A stretch of 5,403 nucleotides of DNA from Actinomycetota bacterium (GCA_009699615.1 WLNV01000127.1:1-5403); one strand, 5' to 3'. Numbered from the stretch's first letter, positions 1-4,975 are shown. Program-made: numbers and translations. The notes: a model not told the origin generated them from the sequence alone.

Positions 1-60
1 CTCAACTAGGGCGCGACCGTCGACACGATGCTGCGCAACAACCGCCTGAACGGACGGTAG
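1..60 (+). pseudogene. 3' end of a second S33-type alpha/beta hydrolase copy, with an in-frame stop
   Basis: Bases 1-60 align without gaps to 4834-4893, the last 19 codons plus stop of the intact hydrolase, with 49 of 60 bases identical. The translated tail LRNNRLNGR followed by a stop is the same in both copies. The rest of this gene lies left of the window. Codon 3 here is TAG (7-9), where the intact copy has CCA for proline. The upstream copy therefore either ends 17 residues early, with the old tail now untranslated, or is a pseudogene. No indel has entered the tail, and several differences are synonymous or conservative (D/E, T/T, L/L), so any loss of function should be recent. Homology to the downstream gene is clear; the pseudogene status is inference because the body of the gene is not visible. 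Confidence 0.55.
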
Positions 61-64
61 CTCC

Positions 65-84
65 CCGGGCTGTGCGGAGCCCGG
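65..84 (+). terminator. Stem-loop just after the upstream hydrolase stop
   Basis: A perfect 7-bp stem CCGGGCT/AGCCCGG encloses a 6-base loop, starting 5 bases after the TAG at 58-60. No T-tract follows, as is common in high-GC actinobacteria, so a terminator role is inferred from position and stem strength only. The corresponding site in copy 2 (4899-4916) keeps only the central 5 bp, CGGGC/GCCCG. Confidence 0.4.
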
Positions 85-128
85 ATCCCCTACGCCACTC
101 CCTGCCTGATCAAGAGGACGACGCCAGA

Positions 129-145
129 CTCGCTTGGCCCGCGAG
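129..145 (+). other. Conserved small hairpin CTCGC-N7-GCGAG (copy 1)
   Basis: A 5-bp stem CTCGC/GCGAG encloses the loop TTGGCCC. The matching site in copy 2 (4959-4975) has an identical stem and a different loop, TTCACAC. A preserved stem with a changed loop is what an RNA 3'-end structure would show, but the stem is short. Confidence 0.4.
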
Positions 146-225
146 AGGTCACGGTTCGACGCCAGCTGAATCCCCCGCGTTGACGGGCCGTGATGCTTCC
201 GCTAGCTAGTTTGGCTTGTGTGGTG

Positions 226-1038
226 CTAACAACTGTTGCTGGTTACCGTGCCGTTGGGGCAGGTCGCGTAGTACCAGATAGCGCCAAAGCGGTTGCCGCC
301 GGAAAAGATCGCTCCAGTCAGGTTCGCGTAGGTCAGGTTCGCGCTGACTAGCCACGCGCCGGTGAAGTTCGCGCTAAGCGGGTACGCGTAGGTCAGGTTC
401 GCGCTGACTAGCCACGCGTAGGACAGATTCGCGCTGGTCAGGTTCGCGTTGGTCAGGTTCGCGCTGACGAAGCTTGCGTAAGTCAAATTCGTGCGGGATA
501 GGTTCGCTTCGGTCAGGTTCGCGCCTCCCAGGTCCGCGTTGGTCAGGTTCGCTCCGGTCAGGTTCGCTCCGGCCAGCTGCGTGCCGAGGAGGTTCGCGTA
601 GGCCAGGTTCGCGCCGGTCAGGTTCGCGCCTGTGAAGTTGGCTCCGCGCAGATCCGCGCCCGAACAGTTTGGGTTGCATGACGGCGCGGCTTGTGCCTGT
701 GCGATACCAGCCCTTCGCTGCTTAGCCTTAGCGGTGTAGTAATGAAGTTTTGCGCCTTTTAGGTTCGCTCCGGTCAGATCAGCTCCCCGCAGGTCAGTTT
801 TGCGCAGGTCGGCGTAGCGGAGATCAGCACCTCGTAGGTTCGCGTGGCGCAGATCCATGTTGTGCAGCACGCTGTGATGCAACACAGCGCCGCGCAGATC
901 CTTACCGTTCAGGTTCTTGTGATGGCAGCTCGTGTGATGCTTGATCACGCAGCCCTTGACGGCGCGCGCCTGTGCCACCCCGGACAACAGAACGCACGCC
1001 GACACAGCAACAACTAGAACCCGCAGAAAAGAACGCAT
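226..1038 (-). CDS. Exported pentapeptide-repeat protein, 270 aa
   Basis: Start ATG at 1038, stop TAG at 226. Residues 1-26 form a Sec signal peptide: basic MRSFLR, a hydrophobic core, then an AQARA-type cleavage region. The mature protein has two blocks of A(D/N)LXX pentapeptides, which in this family fold into a right-handed quadrilateral beta-helix. Block 1 (about 41-98) is cationic and His-rich, with units such as ADLRY and TDLRG. Block 2 (about 126-250) is nearly uncharged, with units such as ANLTG and ANLTY. Between them lies a non-repeat linker (about 99-125) with basic KAKQRR followed by an Ala/Gln-rich stretch. Cysteines fall in close pairs, C30/C38, C121/C125 and C260/C270, so three disulfides are plausible outside the cell. 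The CPNGT...C ending resembles tails I associate with exported thermoleophilial pentapeptide proteins (recollection, not a search). The signal peptide argues against a DNA-mimic MfpA/Qnr role. There is no Shine-Dalgarno sequence; a TANNNT box lies 6 nt before the ATG. The substrate or partner is unknown. Confidence 0.9.
   Translation of the reverse strand: MRSFLRVLVVAVSACVLLSGVAQARAVKGCVIKHHTSCHHKNLNGKDLRGAVLHHSVLHNMDLRHANLRGADLRYADLRKTDLRGADLTGANLKGAKLHYYTAKAKQRRAGIAQAQAAPSCNPNCSGADLRGANFTGANLTGANLAYANLLGTQLAGANLTGANLTNADLGGANLTEANLSRTNLTYASFVSANLTNANLTSANLSYAWLVSANLTYAYPLSANFTGAWLVSANLTYANLTGAIFSGGNRFGAIWYYATCPNGTVTSNSC
325..418 (-). repeat. 34-bp exact direct repeat at 60-bp spacing inside the pentapeptide gene
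   Basis: Bases 325-358 and 385-418 are identical. The 60-base period equals 20 codons, that is four pentapeptides, or one complete coil of a quadrilateral beta-helix. In the protein it gives two copies of WLVSANLTYA (209-218 and 229-238). The surrounding gene is also built of 15-bp units, many carrying the same AACCTGACC codons, so it probably grows and shrinks by slippage or unequal recombination. Confidence 0.9.
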
Positions 1039-1044
1039 TACGGA

Positions 1045-1050
1045 AGGATA
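1045..1050 (-). promoter_or_regulatory. Candidate -10 box (TATCCT) for a leaderless pentapeptide mRNA
   Basis: Read on the minus strand, TATCCT fits the actinobacterial TANNNT -10 consensus. It ends exactly 6 nt before the ATG at 1038, so transcription would begin at or next to the start codon. No Shine-Dalgarno sequence is present in the 20 nt before the ATG. No convincing -35 box is seen. A CCCGC-CGA-GCGGG inverted repeat (1056-1068) lies just upstream. Confidence 0.45.
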
Positions 1051-1138
1051 CGAAACCCGCCGAGCGGGGGCGCAAGTACGGCGGCGCGCCCAGCACCTTG
1101 TTGACCAGAGCGCCGGCTGCGCCTGGGTCGGCCTACGG

Positions 1139-1188
1139 GTAGCAACCGAGTAGCAAGCCCCTGCCTTTCAGTAGCAACGCAGTAGGAA
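1139..1188. repeat. Four helically phased GTAGCAA direct repeats
   Basis: GTAGCAA occurs at 1139-1145, 1150-1156 and 1171-1177, with a one-mismatch copy GTAGGAA at 1182-1188. Start-to-start spacings are 11, 21 and 11 bases, close to one, two and one turns of B-DNA, so all four copies face the same side of the helix. They lie about 100-150 bases upstream of the pentapeptide start, where they read TTGCTAC on that gene's strand. This layout suits a regulator that binds direct repeats cooperatively. The binding protein is unknown, and function is inferred from geometry alone. Confidence 0.4.
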
Positions 1189-1331
1189 CGACCCCGAATC
1201 ACCAGCCAATGCGGCGATCCGAACCAGCCGTGCCCACTGTGTATAGAACTCATCGTTCTTCGCTTTTCGGGCGTCGCGTAGATTGCTGTTTCTGGCAACG
1301 GTCCCGTCTGCGGTCATGCCGATCACCATAA

Positions 1332-1556
1332 CCTTCGAGTCCGGCGTTCATCCGAGATTTAAGGAAGGCCAACCTTCTGCCCGGCCTCAGCATTTGGGTC
1401 GACGGCTTCACCGCCTACCGGATAGTCGCCAGCACGATCGTCCGCGCCCAGTTCGCCAACTACACGACGATCTCACTCGCCGACTCGCAGCTAACCGCCA
1501 GCTGGCGAAACTTCACCGCCGCAGCGGCGCTGAAGGTCGCCCGGCGCGTGCGCTAA
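1332..1556 (+). pseudogene. Remnant of an unrecognised coding sequence (no start codon)
   Basis: This frame is open for 74 codons and ends with TAA at 1554-1556, but no ATG, GTG or TTG lies near its 5' end. From 1386 onward it reads like real protein, for example LSIWVDGFTAYRIVAST and later TTISLADSQLTASW. In these 56 codons about 50 end in G or C, a strong coding signature in a high-GC genome. Before about 1365 the signal weakens. A different frame (about 1247-1370, including MPITITFESGVHP) may be its 5' part, separated by a frameshift. I do not recognise the family. It ends 22 bases before the next gene's ATG. A short real gene with a non-canonical start is possible but less likely. Confidence 0.4.
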
Positions 1557-1566
1557 GCAGGCCTGA

Positions 1567-1572
1567 TAGCTT
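1567..1572 (+). promoter_or_regulatory. Candidate -10 box (TAGCTT) for a leaderless HET-C-like mRNA
   Basis: TAGCTT matches TANNNT and ends exactly 6 nt before the ATG at 1579. The spacer GAGTCA and the bases upstream contain no Shine-Dalgarno sequence at a usable distance. No -35 hexamer is evident. The spacing matches that of the boxes before the genes starting at 1038 (minus) and 3307 (plus). Confidence 0.45.
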
Positions 1573-1578
1573 GAGTCA

Positions 1579-3153
1579 ATGAATCCAGCCTTCAGTCGGA
1601 TCACGCTAGTCCCTTTCTTGCTCCTTCTGATCACCTTCGCGTCGCTCATATCTGCCCCGAAATCAGAGGCTTTCGGGACGATCAACGGTTCGCTGCCGGG
1701 CGTGCGTTTCTACGCGGAGCACGAGAACATCACTCGCGCGGCGCTCTCGTGTGAAGCTCAGAGCAGCCCCCGCTCCTGCTTCGGTCCGAAGAGCATCAGC
1801 AACCTCGCCGGGATGGGCGGCTCGTGGGGTGCGGTTGGCGCTCCCGACAATATGCCGATGCACGGTGGTGGTGGCCCTTCTTGGTGGCACTGCGACGAAG
1901 GCGACTTCGTTGATCAGCCTGGCTATCCGCACACACGCACCCAGGCCAACCACGAGCTCAACCAGTGCCAAACATTCCTCAACGCGATGATTGGCAATGG
2001 ATTAAGCGACGACAGCAAGCTCAGGCCGAATTGCAGAGGCCTCCAAAAAATGGGCGCCCTGTCGTACCGCTGCGAAGGCGTCGTCGAGGTTGCGCACAAG
2101 ATGCTCAACACCTCGAACCGGGTCGATATTTCCGAACCGGACTACGGCAATAAGGCCGGCGGCTGCACCTTCAATGGCGACTACGGCCGAATCAAGTGCT
2201 TGATGCTGCAGCAGTTTGGCTACGCGCTGCATGCGGTCGAAGATTTCTATTCGCACAGCAACTACACCGACAAGGCATCATCACCGTTCTCGATTCTGAA
2301 TCCGCCCGGCCTGGAGATGACTGTCCCCAGTCCGTTCCTCGCCAAGATTCCCCGCACGAACTTCGAAAACAACCTCGCCACCGGTTGTTATCCCGACGGG
2401 GATTGCGAAAAGGTAGGGCGCGCGACCCACGGAACAATCAATAAGGACCGGGCAATGATCAACCCTCGCAGCGGCTATGTCACGCCCAAAACAAACATGC
2501 CTGCCGACTATATGACCACGCGGGGCGCGCAATCGAACAACGAGCAGAACGCCGTTCGCGTCGCCATCCTTGACGTGCGGCGGCAATGGGAAAATCTACA
2601 GGCACGGATCATCGAGCGCGAAGGCACACTGCGCGGGAACATGATCATCTGCGCGCTCAGCCAAGACGAATCAAACAAGGTCTGTCAGCCTGGCGTAAAG
2701 GCAGCGTCGATCGCCAAGCGCAGTGAAGTCAAAACGGGCAGCACGAGCCGATCAACTGCGGGAGCTTGGACAGAAGAAACTGTCCGGGGAAGATCACGCG
2801 ACACGCATCCTGAAGTTGGCCTGCGAATTCCTCGCCCGGATTACAACGTCAAGGATCCAGCGGTCACCGCGGAGCGGGTCAAGAAGGGCAAGACTGAGCA
2901 CCGCTGCGGCACCGTCAAGTTGCCTGGCGTCACAGTCACCGACGTGAAGGTCTGGGGCACAAGCTGCGCATCAGCTCGAAAGATGCTCACTACCTATCGC
3001 CTGAGCAACACCGCTAAGGCAAGCCAGATGCGCCATCTGAGCACGCTGATTTGCGACGAAACCGGACCGACAACCCCGATCCGCTGCGGGCGCGAAATGA
3101 AGGTGCTGATCACCTTCAAGCCGGACTGCATGGGCGGCAACTGCGATACCTAA
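1579..3153 (+). CDS. Exported HET-C/CinY-like putative zinc-dependent protein, 524 aa
   Basis: Residues 1-31 are a signal peptide: a long hydrophobic run ending near APKSEA. Residues about 40-370 resemble the HET-C/CinY-type group, which is related in fold to zinc-dependent phospholipase C and P1 nuclease. Visible motifs are HENITRAAL (H48), APDNMPMH (D90, H95), WWHCDEGDF (104-110), a YPHTRTQA segment (H118), the core ALHAVEDFYSHSNY with H218-x3-D222-x3-H226, and THGTINKD (H284, D290). The H/D residues are candidate metal ligands. That homology domain appears to end around the Cys-bounded stretch at 358-369. Residues about 371-440 form a low-complexity basic linker. Residues about 441-517 form a Cys-rich module (C443, C463, C492, C503, C517). 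There are 18 cysteines in all, suiting an extracellular disulfide-rich protein. Substrate is unknown: phospholipid, nucleic acid, or a non-enzymatic role. It is independent of its neighbours, with its own TANNNT box upstream and a hairpin after the stop. Codons for residues 391-420 have unusually low GC at the third position. Confidence 0.85.
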   Translation: MNPAFSRITLVPFLLLLITFASLISAPKSEAFGTINGSLPGVRFYAEHENITRAALSCEAQSSPRSCFGPKSISNLAGMGGSWGAVGAPDNMPMHGGGGPSWWHCDEGDFVDQPGYPHTRTQANHELNQCQTFLNAMIGNGLSDDSKLRPNCRGLQKMGALSYRCEGVVEVAHKMLNTSNRVDISEPDYGNKAGGCTFNGDYGRIKCLMLQQFGYALHAVEDFYSHSNYTDKASSPFSILNPPGLEMTVPSPFLAKIPRTNFENNLATGCYPDGDCEKVGRATHGTINKDRAMINPRSGYVTPKTNMPADYMTTRGAQSNNEQNAVRVAILDVRRQWENLQARIIEREGTLRGNMIICALSQDESNKVCQPGVKAASIAKRSEVKTGSTSRSTAGAWTEETVRGRSRDTHPEVGLRIPRPDYNVKDPAVTAERVKKGKTEHRCGTVKLPGVTVTDVKVWGTSCASARKMLTTYRLSNTAKASQMRHLSTLICDETGPTTPIRCGREMKVLITFKPDCMGGNCDT

Positions 3154-3156
3154 GCC

Positions 3157-3174
3157 GGCGCTAACCGGAGCGCC
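3157..3174 (+). terminator. Stem-loop directly after the HET-C-like gene
   Basis: A perfect 6-bp stem GGCGCT/AGCGCC with loop AACCGG starts 3 bases after the TAA at 3151-3153. No T-tract follows. Its position right behind the stop codon suggests transcription termination or 3'-end protection. Confidence 0.4.
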
Positions 3175-3203
3175 AGTTCAAACGCCAAGCGAGGCTTCGA
3201 TGC

Positions 3204-3220
3204 GGCCGTCGACGACGGCC
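3204..3220. terminator. GC-rich 7-bp hairpin with a 3-base loop in the spacer
   Basis: GGCCGTC and GACGGCC pair perfectly around the loop GAC. This is the strongest small hairpin in the 153-bp spacer between the HET-C-like gene and the hydrolase. It could be a second, back-up terminator for the upstream gene, or an operator-like inverted repeat about 75 bases upstream of the hydrolase -10 box. No T-tract follows. Confidence 0.3.
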
Positions 3221-3294
3221 CGCTGCAGCCGCTTCGGGCACCGGTTCAGGTCAGCTAGCTCGCCACTGCCGGCGCGCAGTGAGCCCGTATTTAG

Positions 3295-3300
3295 TACCGT
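3295..3300 (+). promoter_or_regulatory. Candidate -10 box (TACCGT) for a leaderless hydrolase mRNA
   Basis: TACCGT matches TANNNT and ends exactly 6 nt before the first ATG of an ATGATG pair (3307). This favours 3307 over 3310 as the start. No Shine-Dalgarno sequence is present. AT-rich TATTTAG just upstream gives an overlapping, less well placed alternative. Confidence 0.4.
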
Positions 3301-3306
3301 CTTGCG

Positions 3307-4893
3307 ATGATGAAAGCACGCAGGTCACTTTCGCTCCTTCCCCTCGTCGTCGTGGCGGCCGCTTTCGGCCCTGCCGCCGGGGCCAGCGCCCAAGCCGCGC
3401 AGATCAGCTGGACCGCCTGCCCGGTTGAGAATTATCCAACGCTTCAGTGTGGGACGTTCGAGGTTCCTTACGACTACAGCAGACCAACCGGCAAGAAGTT
3501 CACGCTGGCGCTACAGAAGCTTCCGGCGTCGGGCACGAAGACCGGCACGCTCTTTACCAATCCTGGCGGCCCTGGCGAGGAAGGGCGCACCAGCTGGACT
3601 GTCCCGGCTATCTCGCTATCGCTCTCGAAATCGTTTGACCTCGTCGCCTTTGACCCTCGTGGGATCGGCGAGACCCGGCCGGCCTTCGACTGCGAAGCGG
3701 CTGGGGGCCTCGTCCTCCCTCCCAACACCCCCAACGTCAACTGGGTCAGGCTCTCCGTACAGCAGGCACCCCGGATCGCCAGGGCAAACCGGGCCTGCCA
3801 GAGGAAGAGCGCTGACTTCATCGCCCACGTTGGCACCAACAATGTGGTCCGTGATCTCGACGCGATGCGGGCTGCGGTCGGTGACGCCAAGCTGAACTTT
3901 TGGGGGATGAGCTATGGAACGACGATCGGTAGCGTTTACGCCTACCGCTATCCGCGAAGGGTGCGGGCAATACTCCTCGACGGAACGGTCGCGCCGAACC
4001 TCACCTGGGCCAGTTATCAGGAGTGGGGCACCGATAGAGCTGTCGACGAGACGCTGCGCTTCATCCGTTCGGTCAGCCCTGCCTCCTACGCGGCGGTCAT
4101 CTCCACCCGCAACAGCCTCTTCGCCTCGCCGGTGGACATCGGAACAACCGGAAATGTCCTCGAGATCGGCGCGTATGACTGGCTTCTTCGCATCGCTTAT
4201 CCGCTCATAAACTCGCAAAGCAATTGGCCGCAGATCGTCCCGGCGGCCAATTTGGTATCCCAGGCCCGCATCGTCGGCTCCGGCGGCGATGAGGCCCGCA
4301 CCGCGCTGCGCACCTTGCTTGGCGCAGAGCCCGAAGGCACCGGAGGGAAAGGCACCAACGAAAACTTCGCGATCAACTGCTTAGATTACGCTGGCCATCC
4401 GGGAGCCCGCCAGCGCTCGCAGATCGTTCGCAACGTCGTATCGCGGGCTCCGGTATTCCGGGGTCTCATGGTCACCTCAAACGTAAACGCCTGCGTCGGC
4501 TTCAGCTTCCGGCCCGATCCTATCCCGAGGCTCGCATCCAGGGCCAGTCTCGCGCGCGTCAGGAACCTCAAGCTGGCGATCTCCAACTCGAGCGCCGATC
4601 CCGCCACTCCGCTGGCCTGGGGCAGGATAATGGTCAGGACGTTCCCGAGCGCCTTCGCGGTCACCCAGCTGGGCGGCAACCACGTCAACTTCCTCCGGAC
4701 CGAGTCCGACTGCGTCGATAACCCGCTGCGCGAGTACCTGCTGACGCTGAAGATGGCTCCGCGACGGACAACCTGCCTGTTCACCGCCCCCGCGGGCCTT
4801 GACATGTCGGCCGTAGCCGCCAGCAAACGAAAGCTCGACCCAAGCGCGATCGTCGAGACAATCCTGCGCAACAACCGCCTAAACGGACGGTAA
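3307..4893 (+). CDS. Secreted alpha/beta hydrolase, S33 tripeptidyl-aminopeptidase (SlpD/Tap) type, 528 aa
   Basis: Residues 1-30 are a signal peptide with a hydrophobic core and an ASAQA cleavage region. The mature protein has the layout of the secreted S33 peptidase group. NPGGPG (85-90) is the oxyanion-loop motif. FDPRGIGET (115-123) is the usual strand-4 loop. FWGMSYGT (198-205) holds nucleophile Ser202 in a GxSxG elbow. SADPATPL (429-436) holds the likely acid Asp431. GGNHVNF (456-462) holds the likely base His459. The complete triad predicts an active extracellular enzyme. Characterised relatives release N-terminal di- or tripeptides, but some members are esterases, so the substrate is not settled. 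The length of about 500 residues is usual. Cysteines at 38/48, 129/164, 358/396 and 469/490 could pair, as in secreted relatives. A tandem relative lies at the left edge. The ATGATG start is read from 3307 because of the TANNNT spacing. Confidence 0.88.
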   Translation: MMKARRSLSLLPLVVVAAAFGPAAGASAQAAQISWTACPVENYPTLQCGTFEVPYDYSRPTGKKFTLALQKLPASGTKTGTLFTNPGGPGEEGRTSWTVPAISLSLSKSFDLVAFDPRGIGETRPAFDCEAAGGLVLPPNTPNVNWVRLSVQQAPRIARANRACQRKSADFIAHVGTNNVVRDLDAMRAAVGDAKLNFWGMSYGTTIGSVYAYRYPRRVRAILLDGTVAPNLTWASYQEWGTDRAVDETLRFIRSVSPASYAAVISTRNSLFASPVDIGTTGNVLEIGAYDWLLRIAYPLINSQSNWPQIVPAANLVSQARIVGSGGDEARTALRTLLGAEPEGTGGKGTNENFAINCLDYAGHPGARQRSQIVRNVVSRAPVFRGLMVTSNVNACVGFSFRPDPIPRLASRASLARVRNLKLAISNSSADPATPLAWGRIMVRTFPSAFAVTQLGGNHVNFLRTESDCVDNPLREYLLTLKMAPRRTTCLFTAPAGLDMSAVAASKRKLDPSAIVETILRNNRLNGR

Positions 4894-4898
4894 GTCTC

Positions 4899-4916
4899 CG
4901 GGCCAGGCAGAGCCCG
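4899..4916 (+). terminator. Weakened stem-loop after the hydrolase stop
   Basis: CGGGC/GCCCG forms a 5-bp stem around an 8-base loop, starting 5 bases after the stop codon. It is the degenerate equivalent of the 7-bp stem at 65-84: one change in each arm (T to C at 4904, G to A at 4917) removes the innermost and outermost pairs. No T-tract follows. Confidence 0.3.
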
Positions 4917-4958
4917 AATCCCCTACGCCACTCCCTGCCTGATTAAGAGGAATCCAGA

Positions 4959-4975
4959 CTCGCTTCACACGCGAG
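4959..4975. terminator. Conserved hairpin CTCGC-N7-GCGAG (copy 2) between convergent genes
   Basis: The 5-bp stem matches that at 129-145 while the loop differs (TTCACAC here). It lies in the 113-base gap between two convergent genes, so it could help stop transcription in either direction. The stem is short and there is no T-tract. Confidence 0.3.

Larger units (their letters stand above)
1..145 (+). repeat. Copy 1 of a diverged direct repeat: hydrolase 3' end plus 3' flank
   Basis: This stretch corresponds to 4834-4975. It covers the last codons of the hydrolase and about 85 bases of non-coding flank. Within the flank, 85-110 matches 4918-4943 perfectly over 26 bases, and a 3-base length difference follows near 118-124. 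After about 145 the two copies no longer align. The flank is as well conserved as the coding tail, which suggests either recent duplication or a functional 3' end. The two copies are 4833 bases apart in the same orientation. Confidence 0.85.
1039..1331. other. Intergenic stretch without an intact gene
   Basis: This is the upstream region of the minus-strand pentapeptide gene. It holds the TANNNT box (1045-1050), a CCCGC/GCGGG inverted repeat (1056-1068), four phased GTAGCAA-type repeats (1139-1188), and a short AGAAC/GTTCT hairpin (1245-1259) followed by a few T residues. The open frames here lack family features, and I consider none a gene. From about 1247 a plus-strand open frame runs into the remnant described separately and may be its frameshifted 5' part. 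Confidence 0.55.
4834..4975 (+). repeat. Copy 2 of the hydrolase 3'-end direct repeat
   Basis: This is the counterpart of 1-145. It includes the last 19 codons and stop of the intact hydrolase and about 82 bases of flank. The stretch 4918-4943 is identical to 85-110. Homology ends near 4975, about 30 bases before the end of the convergent gene, so the duplicated segment did not include that gene. Confidence 0.85.

Noticed and set aside
146..175. GGTTCGA resembling a tRNA T-loop
   Set aside because: The flanking bases cannot form the 5-bp T-stem, and no anticodon or acceptor stem is present.
310..660. Regular 15-bp repeats resembling a CRISPR or minisatellite
   Set aside because: The period is pentapeptide coding in an intact open frame, with no spacer/repeat structure.
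226..1038. MfpA/Qnr-type quinolone-resistance protein
   Set aside because: It has a clear signal peptide, an interrupted helix and disulfide-like Cys pairs, unlike cytoplasmic gyrase-binding members.
1242..1270. TATAGA box and AGAAC/GTTCT hairpin with a few T residues as promoter or terminator
   Set aside because: No -35 partner or associated gene boundary is visible, and the stem is only 5 bp and AT-rich.
1038..1298. 86-codon minus-strand open frame upstream of the pentapeptide gene
   Set aside because: Its composition is irregular, its C-terminal half is low-complexity basic sequence, it overlaps the likely promoter and phased repeats, and no family is recognisable.
3616..4218. 200-codon minus-strand open frame within the hydrolase
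   Set aside because: It lies fully inside the hydrolase, whose catalytic motifs establish the plus-strand frame. Long antisense frames are usual in GC-rich genes.
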